This document shows positions 9,707 to 22,859 of a stretch of DNA of 64,000 nt, one piece after another. The DNA lies in NCBI RefSeq assembly GCF_904849725.1, contig NC_058524.1:513468263-513532262 (forward strand), in the 5' to 3' direction. Position 1 is the stretch's first letter; every line of letters begins with the position of its first letter. Under the pieces are notes generated by a model that worked only from the letters and a program-made list of their open reading frames with translations, was not told where the DNA came from and did no database searches. The stretch comes from Hordeum vulgare subsp. vulgare. Taxonomy: Eukaryota > Streptophyta > Magnoliopsida > Poales > Poaceae. The position numbers were made by a program, and so were the translations under genes.

Positions 9707-12700
9707 AGAGTACCCTCACGTTACCATGAGTCGAGGATGGGCAAGGATAACCAAACCCCCAAACACTCCTCCTCGGGGTACTTGTCTCTTTGTGAATCTC
9801 CTAACTAGATAGAGAGTTACCGATAATAAGTGTATGAGTTCTTCGGACTAATGTGAGTATTCGATTGTTGGCACTTCACCATCCAGATTTTGCTAGCCTC
9901 TTTGGTACCGTGCATTTCCCTTTCTCATCTTGAGAGTTGGTGCAAACTTCGTCGGTGCATCCAAACCCTTGGCATGATACGCTCTATCATCATAAGCATC
10001 ATTATATCTTTCCTTAAAACAGCCACCATACCTACCTATTAAGGCATTTCCATAGCCTTTCTGACATACATTGCCATGCAACATCCACCATCTCATGACT
10101 TGACCTTCATGTCATACATGCTTTTGCTTGATCGAGGAGCCGCATGCTAGTTGGGCCATGCCCTTATTATTGCTACATGACGCGCTTGTATCATTGCATA
10201 TCATGCTACACTGGTAGAAGCATACATTTGCATACATCATGATAGTTTTCACATGTCTTTATGTTGAGTACATCTTATAAAGTGTGACGATCTTCTTTTT
10301 ATTCTTGTAAAACATAGAGTGTTGCCCTTAAGTGAGGAAAAGATCTCAAAGAGGACAAATGAAAAGATCCCAAAGAGGACAAATGAGAGATAAAAAGAAA
10401 GAGCCAAAGAGGCCACACAAAAATAAAACTACAAGAAAAAAAAAAGAGAAGGGGGCAACACTACTATTTCTTTTGAAAGATCCACACTCGTACTCCATTG
10501 CTATATTTGTACTACATAGAGGTTATCATTCATGCATAGCTATGTGGGGACAATTACACTATAGAACTTGGTTTGCATATTACAATGACGAGCCTCCTCA
10601 AATGAGCTCTAGGTCTTCATGAGCAAGAAAGTTGGATGCACCCCCACTAGTTCAACTGGGGAGCTTACATTAGCTCATATGTGCATCCGTTGCATGGCAA
10701 TCCCTACTCCTCACATCATATCTATCATTTGGCTTTCTCTCGCCTATGGTTGTCCTCATTGATGTGAGCCTTTCAGACCCTTTTTGTCTTCCTTCCCCAT
10801 CATTATTCTATTTTCCATCCTAAGTGCCAACGTATCTTGCTTGTGCTCATCCATTGCATGAGTGCTCAAAGTCGAAAGGAAGAGGATCATTTTGACTTGT
10901 GCCTGACTAGTGGTCTGGGTATGAGTCAAAATAAAATTCCAAAGGAGACCAAGTGTGAGGTTTAGTAGATTGAGTTCTCAACTAAAAAAATATTCTATAC
11001 TCTCAAGACATCTCCCACTTCTTGCATGCAAACACCATTTGGAGACATTTGGGTCACGGACATCGAGAGCTCTTGCACCTTTATGTTCTTACTTTGCTAA
11101 TTTCATTACTAGATATAGACTCTTGCTTGTTATTGTCTTGACTTGAATTGCATATCTTACATGCTTTACTTTGAAGTTCTTATATGTGTGTTAGCATGTC
11201 ACCACCGAAATTTTTTGTGTTATCATTTACCTACTCGAGGACGAGCAGGAATTAAGCTTGGGGATGTTGATACGTCCCAAAAGTATCTATAATTTCTGCT
11301 TGATCCATGATCTTTTGGGTGACATTGTTATATGTTTTGCTACATTTTTATATCTTCTTACACATATTTGGACTAACCTGCTAACTCAGTGCACCCAATG
11401 CCAGTTTCTGTGTGCTGATGTCTTTTTTGCACGGGCTTTTACCCAATTTTCCGGAGCCCCAAAAATCCCGAGAAAAATATATAAAAATCAGCGTAACGGA
11501 AGCTTCCAGATCGCCGAAGATGGGCGAGAGGTGGGCCAGGGCCTGCCCAGGCGACCTCCCGACGCGGCCTGGCCCTAGCCGCACCCACAGGCCACCTGGG
11601 TGGGTCCCACCTCTTCTGACGCCCTCCTTTGGCCTATATTTACTCCTCCACGAGGAAACCCTTCCATCACATCCAGAATCGCAAATTTCTCCATCGTTCC
11701 GCCGCCGTAGTGCTTCCGAGATAGGGAGTGTTATGAGACCTCTTCCCGTTGCCCTGTCGAAGGGAGGATTGACCTCCGGGAGCTTCACCACCACCATGGA
11801 CGCTTCCCGGACGTGTCGTGAGTAGTCCTCCTTGGACCATGAGTCCATAACCATTAGCTATGTGATGTCTTCTCTCCAATCTTATGCTTCAACTATTAGC
11901 CCTTGTGAGCTGCCCTACATGATCAAGGCATCTATGTAATTTTCCTGCTATTTCTATGCTCGGTTTGTTGGGATTCGATGGATTATTAGATTATATTCAG
12001 ATTGTTATGAGTTATATATTTGATTATCCTTTTATATTATGTTCTTTAGTGATTCATGCATTTTCTCTGATGCTTTGTATTGCTTTGGCCGAGTAGTAGA
12101 TTGTAACTCCAAGAGGGAGCATTATGCATGATTGTGGGTTCATGCCCCGTGATGTCTAGCTTGAGTGATAGAAACATGAGACTAGGGGATGTGTTTTTTC
12201 CACGAGGGAGAAAACAACGGTGCTTGTGACCACGGTTGCAAGGATTCTTTACCTTACGCATAGTTCAATAATGCAGTTGTCCGTTGCTTTGAGTTTACAC
12301 TTTGGGTGGGGCTCGCAACTTAATACCAGCGAGATGTTCTGGATAGGTATCTCAAGATGGATGATTAGTAAGTAGATGTTGATGAATAAACGGTCTACTT
12401 GTCTTGGCGTACTGTCCATTACTATTGAGCCTCTAACTTTCAAGTAGCATAATTAGCATTGCGGTGCATTTATAATTCTATCAATTGCCCAGCTGTAATA
12501 TGTTTACCCAAGCATAGTTGTTTATCGTCTTTTGGGAGAGAGACATCACTAGTGAACATCATGTGACTCTCGTCCATAACACCACCATTGCTTACACCTC
12601 CATCATTTACTACTTTCATTTACTTTTCCATTGCAATCACTATCACTATTCTCGCTTGTGTTTTGATCATTTGCAAACTACAAGGACAGAGAGATTGACA

Positions 12701-12886
12701 ACCTCTCTGTACTCGTTGGGAGCAAATTTATTTGTGTGTGTGCAGGTCCACGTCTTCTGCTTGCGCCAGGGCAGCGGACACCTACTTGTTGATCCTCGGA
12801 GTCCTCCTGGTTCAATAACCTTACAATATCTGTGTAAGGGAAAACTTGCTACTGGCTACATATCCACCTTCCACTTGGGGTAACCA
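9707..12886 (+). mobile_element. Sabrina-like Gypsy, 3' internal end plus LTR
   Basis: Non-coding internal sequence (9707-11267) ends in GACGAGCAGGAATTAAGC and a polypurine-type tract. The LTR runs from 11268 (TGATACGTCC) to about 12886 (GGGGTAACCA), 1.6 kb. It sits inside the minus-strand Gypsy, whose decayed internal region resumes at about 12887. The 5' LTR, gag and pol are gone together with much of the surrounding Gypsy 3' LTR, so one deletion probably removed both. The 10332-10450 stretch is a lysine-rich chance frame. Confidence 0.75.
11268..12886 (+). repeat. LTR of the plus-strand Sabrina-like element
   Basis: About 1619 bases, starting TGATACGTCCCAAAAG and ending near TAACCA. It contains the usual GC-rich segment (11500-11620) with a short TATA-like stretch after it. 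Only one LTR remains. Confidence 0.7.
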
Positions 12887-13147
12887 ACGAGGAGCGAGAA
12901 GTATATTCATTAAATCATCATCAGGAACCACCAAACATTTCTCAAAGAATACCACTCCTTGACCATATACCAAGAAAAGACCAACAACTCATTTGGCAAT
13001 GTTACTCTTGATCCGGGAAATTCATGTATCATGCTTCTGTGCTTCTATGATCTGATCCTCAAGAGTTGGTTTCGCCACCAAGGTAGAAAAGAATCCTTGA
13101 GGAACAATGTGAATATTAAGATTACAAAATTCTTCATGGAGAAGTGG
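12887..13147 (-). other. Decayed pol sequence of the minus-strand Gypsy
   Basis: Follows RNase H in the element's reading direction, where the integrase would be. I see no zinc finger or D,D(35)E motif. Nothing else is recognised. Confidence 0.4.
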
Positions 13148-14395
13148 TTAATTTTGTAGCAACATGAAGTTGTTATGATAGGGTTTATGACTTAGTGCAT
13201 GAGCCATGACATTGGCTTTGCCTGGGTTGTAAGATATTCTTAAGTCGTAATCCGTAATCAAATCGATCCAACGTCTTTGCATGAGATTCAAATCCGATTG
13301 TGTGAATATATACTTGAGACTCTGGTGACCAGTGTATACTTCGCAACGATTACCCAGAAGGTAATCTCGCCAGGTTAACAGTGCATGAACTACAACGGAA
13401 AGTTCCAGAGCATGTGTTGGATAATTCTCCTCATGTGTACACAACTGTTTACAAGTGTAGGCAATCACATGATGATCTTGCATAAGAATGCAACCAAGTC
13501 CTTGACGTGAGGCATCACAGTAGATAATAAAGTCATTTGTGAAATCCGGGGGCAAAAGTACCGGGGCAGTAGTCAGTCGTCTTTTCAACTCCTGAAAACT
13601 TTCCTAACACTGTGGGGTCCACTAAAACTTCTTATCTTTCTTGAGGAGTTCAGTTAGAGGTTTGCCAACTTTGGGGAAGTTCTCAACAAAGCAGCGATAG
13701 TAGCTCGCTAAACCAAGGAAACTCCTAAATTGCTTCACCAATTCAGGTACAGTCCAACCAAAAACGGCCTGAACTCTCTTGGGATTGACAGCAATACATT
13801 TCGGAGAAATTACGTGGCCTAGATATGTCACTTCTAGCAACTAGAATTCACACTTAGAGAATTTGACATAAAGGGAGTGCTCCCAAAGTTTCATCAATAC
13901 CAGCCTAAGATGCTCAACATGTTCTTCTTCGTTCTTCGAGTAAAATAGGATATCGTCGAGGTAAACCACGATGAATTTATCCAAATACTCCATGAAGATC
14001 GAATTCACTAAGCGGAAGAAGGTGGTTGGGGCATTGGTTAAACCGAAGGACATGACAGTGTACTCGTATTGGCCATAACAAGTGAGAAAAGCCGTCTTAG
14101 GAATGTCCCCATTCCTGATTTTGATTTGATGATAACCTACTCTCAAATCCATCTTAGAAAATACTGCAGATCCAGTGAGTTGATCAAAAAGATCATTGAT
14201 CCTGGGGAGAAGATATTTGTTCTTTATTGTGACCAGGTTAACCGGTCGATAATCTACAATCATCCAATCCATATCATCCTCCTTCTTGACGAAGAGGACA
14301 GGACAAGCCCAATAAGAAGAACTAGGACGGATGAAACCTTTCTTCGAAGATTCATCGCTTTGGATTTTAAGCTCAGCTAGCTCTTGACGGGACAT
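13148..14395 (-). pseudogene. Gypsy reverse transcriptase and RNase H, decayed
   Basis: Three consecutive minus-strand frames (14395-13841, 13840-13622, 13588-13148) read as one pol protein broken by stops. The RT part has [25 protein letters not shown] and the catalytic [10 protein letters not shown]. The connection part has TYLGHVIS. RNase H has [17 protein letters not shown] and [11 protein letters not shown]. The wording is that of chromovirus-type Ty3/Gypsy pol. The stop between CEF and LLEVTYLGHVIS sits where the family has Trp, so it is a TGG-to-TAG type change. No integrase follows, because the Sabrina-like insertion and deletion took its place. The copy is dead. Confidence 0.88.
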
Positions 14396-14700
14396 CTTAT
14401 ATGGCCTTCTAGCAATTGGAGTGGTTCCTGGAATAAGTTCTATGAAAAACTCTACTTCTCTGTCAGGTGGAACACCTCGTAGTTCTTCTGGAAAGACATC
14501 TAGAAAGTCACGGACTACAGAATGTTTTCAAGGTATCGAAGAGGATTGGCATTAAGAGCATAAATCCGGCGTTTTGAAATACCAGTTGAGACATTGACTA
14601 TTTGGCCACAAGGGTGGGTCAACCGAACTGACCTAGAGGAACAATCAATTTTGGCATGATGAGTTGTCATCCGGTCTATCCCCAAAATGATATTGATGTC

Positions 14701-14943
14701 TCAAGTCTTGAGGGCTATCAGAGAAGCAAGGAATACTAAACCGTCGACAAGGATTTGATTCACATTACTTACTGCATTAGTTTGCCAGTTGGAACCTGGA
14801 GTTTGAATTACTAATCGAGCGGGCATATCCTCAAAAGGAATGTTATGCAAGGAGGCATAACATTCATATATGAAGGAGTGGGATGCTCCAGAGTCAAATA
14901 GAACTGAAGCTGGATGAGAATTGACAAGAAGCGTCTTAAGCAT
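14701..14943 (-). pseudogene. Gypsy aspartic protease remnant
   Basis: The minus-strand frame contains VLFDSGASHSFI, the Asp-Ser-Gly active site of retroviral-type aspartic proteases in Gypsy elements, at about residues 14-25 of the 80-codon frame. It lies between the zinc-knuckle gag remnant and the reverse transcriptase, as expected. The link to RT (14400-14700) is broken by stops. Confidence 0.8.
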
Positions 14944-15008
14944 GACGTCAGCGTCATCTTGAGCTTATTCTGCATATACATGGTGCACAAATCCACGAGT
15001 TAGAGAAA

Positions 15009-16010
15009 CTAACCTTTCATTAAGCTTCTTGGTTGGTGGCTTGCAACGAGCAACACCCATTCCTGAAGGGGTGAAGCATAACCACACAGAGGACAATCCC
15101 TTGAGTAGTGTCCTGGATGGCTACACTTGAAACATGCTCCATAAATGGGACTTGGATCTAGGTTGAACACTTGGTTGATGAGGTTCTTCTCGGGACCACT
15201 TGGCATCGACGGATGAGGCGCCACACAGGATGGCCTCGGAGCATATCTCGGAGGAAGAGCATCATCCGGAATCCATATCTTGCGCTTGTGGGATATATAA
15301 ATTGAAGATGATCCAACATCACAGTTGTGCTTGCGAGATTCCTCATAGGTCATTCTCCTTGTTTCTTCTTGGATGGCTTTGTTCACAAGAACCTCAAAAA
15401 TGATGAACTCATGCAGACTAAGATCATGATGAAGCTTGGGGTTAAGACCTTTCCTGAACCTAGCTTGCCTCTTGGCATGTGTGGATACTTTTTCTTGTGC
15501 ATAAAGTGCAAGGCATCCAAAGTCACGACTTTAAGAATCCACTTCCATCTTGCCTTGAGTCAGATTGCAAAATTCCTCTTTCTTACGATCTATTAGGCCA
15601 TGCGGAATATGATGCTTACGAAAAACCTCACAAAACTTCTCCCATGAAGTTAGGCTAGCAGAACCTTCAAGGTGATATGTGGCGTAAGTAACCTAGTTTC
15701 CTTCAGCCACGTTTGCATAACACAGCTTGTTGTTGATACTCCGGAGCCAATCATCTGCATCTAATGGCTCAATGGAGTGGTGGAAGGTGAGCGGATTCAA
15801 TTTGATGAAGTCTCTGTTGGATACTAGCTCACTGAGCTCATGGCCTGTATTCTGCTCGATGTGCTCCAATAGACCGTTGGTGGCACGCTTGTTCCTCTCA
15901 ATTTCTAGTATAATCTCCACTAACAAAGGTGGTTCAGGAGGATCTTCTTCATCCCTACCATCTCCATGATTCTGACCACGACCAGCAGAACTCCGGATTA
16001 CTGACGACAA
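15009..16010 (-). pseudogene. Gypsy gag remnant with CCHC zinc knuckle
   Basis: The N-terminal piece (16010-15693) contains LNPLTFHHSIEPLDADDWL, the conserved start of the retrotransposon gag capsid domain. The C-terminal piece (15386-15009) has CFKCSHPGHYSRDC, a CX2CX4HX4C zinc knuckle that binds element RNA. Stops and frame changes between 15693 and 15386 interrupt the protein. It begins about 460 bases inside the LTR edge, a normal leader length for the group. Confidence 0.82.
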
Positions 16011-16460
16011 CCTGAAGGAATCAACCAGCGTTCAGAGTCAAGGAAGAACACTGAAACTTATCAAAACCTAGGATAACTTGGATATCATAATGGTTGTACC
16101 GGCATGAAATATGAGGGAACCTGCAAGAGATTTGAGCAGCGTAACATCTCAACATCATGGGTTCAAGGTGCAGCGATAACATAGGCATCACTTCTCACGA
16201 CTCTGACAGAAACATGATTGACACACAAGAGCCATCCTATAAGTCTACAGATCCACTAACTCATGATCCTAGCAAATAGGTAAGAAGCCTAGTTCTTAAT
16301 CCCCATAGAAGACAAGAGGTGACTCAAATTAGAGTGACTCGAGGAAAGGGGTAATAATAATCTTATGTTCCCTTCCACAATCAATTCCTTATATAACTAA
16401 AGCATTACTAGACTCAACATCGACCAGTTTGGCTTGGTAATCCTACATACAGTCAAGCTG

Positions 16461-16472
16461 TGATACCAACAA
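16461..16472 (-). other. Primer-binding site next to the Gypsy 5' LTR
   Basis: On the minus strand the LTR end GGTCCCGACA is followed by TTGTTGGTATCACAG. The TGGTATCA part is complementary to the 3' end of initiator Met tRNA, which sets the element orientation and the LTR border at 16473. Confidence 0.75.
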
Positions 16473-19400
16473 TGTCGGGACCCCGATCCTAAGCCATACG
16501 AATCCAGCTTGTAACACATCATATCACTTTGTGGCCTCATGGACGGTAATCACCATGGCTGACACCTTACCTTGGCCGGGACCATTTGCGCCTTTTGGTT
16601 CACGTATATGATTAAGTAGCTAGTAATCATATGTCACAGAACCCGTGTCGACATGGACAGTTATAAACCCAAGTGGCACAACCTTACAGGAAAAGGCATA
16701 CATAACCCAACAACGCATGTGTGGGTCATCAACGTGTGTAGATGAGACATCGCAAGCTACATGGACTCCATTACGCCGCATGACCTTTCCTCGTAGGGAC
16801 AGACACAACAACAAAGAAGGATACATGCCGGTCAATCAATGTGTCCGGAGCAGTAGCAAGCTACCAAGGTTTAGTGGAGACACAAAGAGGCATTTTCTTG
16901 TAGAGCAAGCTACCATAGGCACAAAACTAGGTGTCGAATCCCACGCATACCAATGCATTTCAAATATACACACAATATGCACGATATGTGTAGATACAAC
17001 ATGACATCACAACATAACTCTAGAACACATCATTTATTTAGAAGGATCCAAAGAGACAACATAGTATAATGTTACAAACAGAGGGGGGTCACATGACCCA
17101 ACATTCAGAGCTTACAAACATCAAGTGGTAGTTACATGTCTGGGTACAGACATCTACCAAAAGTGGCTCGAAGAGCCTGAAAAGCTACAACGACCCTACC
17201 ATAGGAGCCAGACCACTATCTGGGTTCCCAACCTATTCCAACGATGTCAACGTCAGGAGGAAAACATAAAGTGAACAACATATATCCATGCAAAAATGTA
17301 AATAAGCAACAGTGAGTATGAAAGTACTCAACAAGACTTACATCAGAACTAACTACTTATGTGTCATGTATCAATGCACGGGGTTGTGGGGTTTACTGCA
17401 GAAATGCCAGCTTTGACATTTGGCTAACCTAGACTACGACATTGTATCATACCTTTACCATCTCCCTACGAGAGAGCATACACGGGTCCACATATCCACC
17501 ACATTAATACACCACCATGGATCCTCTTTCGTCATCCTACGAGAAGGCCATCCATAGCACTCACACTTATCTAGGCCATCTTAGAGTATCCATTAATTTT
17601 GTCTATGAACCATGCAAGTATCCAAGTAGTCCATATCCGAGGACGCGGCTATTTGAATAGATAATTACCCTGCAGGGGTGTACTTCATCACACATGCTCC
17701 CGCCACTTATAAACATGTGCACATAAACTAAGCACCTCGACAACCTTCAAGCGGAAGCCCAGCGAGGGAGTCAGCCACGGACGTTAACTTGCAACAACTC
17801 AAGTCCAAGGTAGTCGCATATCTGAGTTAGAACCCATAATGGAAGTCTGACCGAGGTTTCCAACATGGCCTCAAGTCGGTCCCGATTGGGCCGTTCATCC
17901 ACTTAGGAGGCCATGCCACAACCTATGAACGTTTCGAACTACTACGACTCCTGGACTGAGAACAAAATAGTTAATAGGCTAAGAGGGGTCGAGTTACCGG
18001 AACCCAATGTGCGGTAGTAGCTAGTCTTGGAACACCAACACAAGATCTCATAGCCTAAGTGCGGTGTCAATGAGATAACCCACCATGTACTCCTACATGG
18101 CCTCTCATCGCTACCTTAACCAAAGCAGGTTCACATACTTAACTCTCGTCAGTAGGACATGTTCATTCCAATTCATCATCTAGATGATCAGACCAACTCA
18201 ACTCTAAGCATACCAAGCGTAACAGGGTAATGGCACAACATGGCTCAAGCATCTACTAGGCATGCTAGGTTGCTTGGTTTAGCTATTTACTATGACAATG
18301 ACACGTCATGCAAAGGAATGGGTCATCTACCGTAACGCAAGTAGTAGTTGAATCGTCTTGTCCTAATGCATTGAAATGCGAGCAAGAGAGAGAGAGTGGG
18401 ATTGTATCAGAATGCTCAAGGGGGTTTGCTTGCCTGTTGATCATAAGAACTCAAATGTTCTTCGATGTCGTCGATAACTACATCTCGCAAATCTATCGAC
18501 AAGATCAAACAAGGAACACTTTAAGCATGGCAAATGCTTCACAATGATGCATGAGCATGTCATGTTAACATGTTGCTGAAAGTACTTAATGCAACTAGTC
18601 ACAAGTTAAATGGAAGTCATTTGATCCATATAGATCAATTTTAACTCCATTCATAAGCATTTAAATGCATTAATGAATTTGTCCTAAACAATATTTATAA
18701 GTTGTTCAAACTTGCATGGAAATGGTTCCATCAGATTCCTTGAATTTTTCTGATAATGTTTCATATATAATTTATTTCATTTGGAGCTATGGTTAATTTC
18801 TATGAATTTTTGAAGTTTATACAACTTTTTGGAATTTCCTGAATTAATTTAAATTGAGAAAGTACTAATTGCGTCACCCTAACATCATCACTGCGTCAGC
18901 CGGTCAAAGTCGCACGTCCTAGGTCAAACCTGACCAGTGGGGTCCACTAGTTAGTGACCCTGGGCCTAATCCCGGTCAAATCCAATGTTGATTGTGCTTT
19001 GACCACCTGCGGGGCTCTCTGTCAATGGCTTATGGCGTGATGATTAGTGTTAAACAGTCGGACACGTTAGTTCCCACCAGAGTGTGGACGGTGGTGACCA
19101 AACCCGCAGCAGGGGCTCGCTGGAGTTGGTCGGAATCGCGCCATATTACGCGGTTTCGTGTGGGGTTTGTGGCTAGGGATAGTTGGCGAAGTGCCGCATC
19201 TAGTATGGTAGTAGGAGGAGCTAGGGTGGCCGTAGCTCGTGCCGCCGAAGAGACTTGCAATGGTTGGAGCTCTTGTTAGCATGGGCTCGAGGCTAAGGGG
19301 CATGGAAGGACGAGCTGGAGGTGGCTACGGCAAGCTGGTGAGGAGCAGAGCTCGTTTTCGTGCTCGAACGCGGGTGGCAGTTGTTGTGTCGATGGTTTCA

Positions 19401-19786
19401 CCATGGCCGACGGTGAGCAACTCTCAGATCGTATGGGGAGGCTAGCTAGAGGACGGGGAATACCATGGGGAGAGGGGGAATCCACACTGTGGCTCACCGC
19501 GAATCCACTGGAGGCAACGGCAAGCTCGGAGAGGTACGATACCCGGCGAATCAAGTGTCGAAGTCCGACGGGCTACGACAGCATTGATGGCGATGGAGGG
19601 CTACCGGCTTGATTCCTTGGATAGGAGAGCTACAGCGATGCGGCGAAGACGATGATCACTTCAGCGAGACTTGGCGAGGTCGGTGGTCGTGGCTATGGCG
19701 ATCGACGGCAGCGGACGCGTTTGGCTCCAAGGTGGGAGACGAGAGGGAGGAGAGGAATGGCGCAAGGCATGAGGGGAACGACCCAC
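16473..19786 (-). repeat. 5' LTR of the minus-strand Gypsy (major part)
   Basis: It starts TGTCGGGACCCCGATCC on the plus strand, which is the LTR end in element orientation, and continues to the BARE-1 insertion at 19787. The rest of the LTR is at 27969-28133. At about 3.5 kb it is long for a Gypsy LTR. The 18900-19780 part is GC-richer and produces several long but unsupported ORFs on both strands. It matches 8545-9706 with clearly older divergence than the BARE-1 LTR pair. Confidence 0.75.
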
Positions 19787-21604
19787 TGTTGGAATTATGC
19801 CCTAGAGGCAATAATAAATATAGTTATTATTATAATTCCTGTATCAAGATAATCGTTTATTATCCATGCTATAATTGTATTGAATGAAGACTTATATACA
19901 TGTGTGGATACATAGACAAGACACTGTCCCTAGCAAGCCACTAGTTGGCTAGCCAGTTGATCAAAGATAGTCAGGGTCTTCTAATTATGAACAAGGTGTT
20001 GTTGCTTGATAACTGGATCACGTCATTAGGAGAATCACGTGATGCACTAGACCCAAACTAATAGACGTAGCATATTGATCGTGTCATTTTGTTGCTACTG
20101 TTTTCTGCGTGTCAAGTATTTGTTCCTATGACCATGAGATCATATAACTCACTGACACCGGAGGAATTCTTTGTGTGTATCAAACGTCACAACGTAACTG
20201 GGTGACTATAAAGATGCTCTACAGGTATCTCCGAAGGTGTTCGTTGAGTTAGTATGGATCGAGACTGGGATTTGTCACTCCGTGTGACAGAGAGGTATCT
20301 CGGGGCCCACTCGGTAATACAACATCATACACAAGCCTTGCAAGCAATGTGACTTAGTGTAAGTTGTGGGATCTTGTATTACGGAACGAGTAAAAAGAGA
20401 CTTGCCGGTAAACGAGATTGAAATAGGTATGCGGATACTGACGATCGAATCTCGGGCAAGTAACATACCGAAGGACAAAGGGAATGACATACGGGATTAT
20501 ATGAATCCTTGGCACTGAGGTTCAAACGATAAGATCTTCGTAGAATATGTAGGATCCAATATGGGCACCCAGGTCCCGCTATTGGATATTGACGGAGGAG
20601 TCTCTCGGGTCATGTCTACATAGTTCTCGAACCCGCAGGGTCTGCACACTTAAGGTTCGACGTTGTTTTATGCGTATTTGAGTTATATGGTTGGTTACCG
20701 AATGTTTTTTGGAGTCCCGGATGAGATCATGGACGTCACGAGGGTTTTCGGAATGGTCCGGAAACGAAGATTGATATATAGGATGACCTCATTTGATTAC
20801 CGGAAGGTTTTCGGAGTTACCGGGAATGTACCGGGAATGACGAATGGGTTCCGGGTGTTCACCGGGGGGGCGGGCAACCCACCCCGGGGAAGCCCATAGG
20901 CCTTGGGGGTGGCGCACCAGCCCTTAGTGGGCTGGTGGGACAGGCCAAGAAGGCCCTATGCGCCATAGGAAGAAAATCAAAGAGAAAAAAAAGAGGAGGT
21001 GGGAAAAGGGGGAAGGACTCCTCCTTCCAAACCTAGTTGGACTCGGTTTGGAAGGGGAGGGTTGCCCCCCTTGGCTCGGCCGACCCACTTGAGGGTCCTT
21101 GGACCCCAAGGCAAGGCTCCCCCTCTTTCCCCTATATATACGGAGGTTTTAGGGCTGATTTGAGACGACTTTGCCACGGCAGCCCGACCACATATCTCCA
21201 CGGTTTTGCCTCTAGATCGCGTTTCTGCGGAGCTCGGGCGGAGCCCTGCTGAGATTAGATCACCACCAACCTCCGGAGCACCGTCACGCTGCCGGAGAAC
21301 TCATCTACCTCTCTGTCTCTCTTGCTGGATCAAGAAGGCCGAGATCATCGTCGAGCTGTACGTGTGCTGAACGCGGAGGTGCCGTCCGTTCGTCACTAGA
21401 TTGTGGGACTGATCGCGGGACGGTTCGCGGGGCGGATCGAGGGACGTGAGGACGTTCCACTACATCAACCGCGTTCACTAACACTTCTGTTGTGCGGTCT
21501 ACAAGGGTACATAGATCGAATATCCCCTCTCGTAGATGGACATCACCATGATAGGTCTTCGTGCGCGTAGGAAAATTTTTGTTTCCCATGCGACATTCCC
21601 AACA
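19787..21604 (+). repeat. 5' LTR, BARE-1/WIS copy 1
   Basis: Starts TGTTGGAATTATGCCC and ends ATTCCCAACA. A TATATATA stretch at about 21134-21140 lies in the promoter region known for BARE-1, with the transcribed repeat part beyond it. The inferred RNA start is therefore near 21165. Confidence 0.93.
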
Positions 21605-22859
21605 GTGGCATCATGAGCTAGGTTCATGCGTAGATGTCTTCCCGAGTAGAACAAAAAAGTTTTTGTGGGCGGTGATGTGCGTTTTGCTGCCCTCCTTAGT
21701 CTATTCTTGATTCCGCGGTATTGTTGGATTGAAGCGGCTTGGACCGACATTACTCGTACGCTTACAAGAGACTGGTTTCATCGCTACGAGTAACCCCGTT
21801 GCTCAAAGATGACTAGCAAGTGTCAGTTTCTCCAACTTTAGTTGAATCGGATTTGACCGGGGAGGTCCTTGTATAAGGTTAAATAGCAATTCATATATAT
21901 CCGTTGTGGTGTTTGCGTAAGTAAGATGCGATCCTACTAGATACCCATGGTCACCACGTAAAACATGCAACAACAAAATTAGAGGACGTCTAACTTGTTT
22001 TTGCAGGGTATGCTTGTGATGTGATATGGCCAACGATGTGATGTGATATATTGGATGTATGAGATGATCATGTTGTAATAGATAATATCGACTTGCACGT
22101 CGATGGTACGGCAACCGGCAGGAGCCATAGGGTTGTCTTTAAACTAACGTTTGTGCTTGCAGATGCGTTTACTATTTTGCTAGGATGTAGTTTTAGTAGT
22201 AATAGCATGAGTAGCACGACAACCCCGATGGCGACACGTTGATGGAGATCATGGTGCGGCTCCGGTGACAAGAAGATCGTGCCGGTACTTTGGTGATGGA
22301 GATCAAGGAGCACGAGATGATGGCCATATCATGTCACTTATAAATTGCATGTGATGTTAATCCTTTTATGCACCTTATTTTGCTTACAATGACGGTAGCA
22401 TTATGAGGTGATCTCTCACTAAAATTTCAAGACGAAATTGTGTTCTCCCCGACTGTGCATCGTTGCTACAGTTCGTCGTTTCGAGACACCACGTGATGAT
22501 CGGGTGTGATAGACTCAACGTTCACATACAACGGGTGCAAAACAGTTGCGCACGCGGAACACTCGGGTTAAGCTTGACGAGCCTAGCATGTGCAGACATG
22601 GCCTCGGAACACATGAGACCGAAAGGTCGATCATGAATCATATAGATGATATGATTAGCATAGGGATGCTTACCACTGAAACTATACTCAACTCACGTGA
22701 TGATCGGACTTGAGCTAGTGTAAGTGGATCATGAACCACTCAAATGACTAGAGAGATGTACTTTTTGAGTGGGAGTTTAGCGATTAATTTGATTAAGTTA
22801 AACTCTAATTATCTTGAACATAGTCTAAGTCCACTTTGAATATATTTGTGTTGTAGATC
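21605..22859 (+). other. Primer-binding site and 5' untranslated leader of BARE-1/WIS copy 1
   Basis: 1.25 kb between LTR and gag start, with TGGCATCATGAGCT at 21606. The long leader is normal for BARE-1 elements and holds packaging and dimerisation signals in the known family. No supported gene lies in it. Confidence 0.8.

Noticed and set aside
18992..19887. Cluster of ORFs on both strands as a possible gene
   Set aside because: Part of the long Gypsy LTR and the start of the BARE-1 LTR; no consistent frame or motif.
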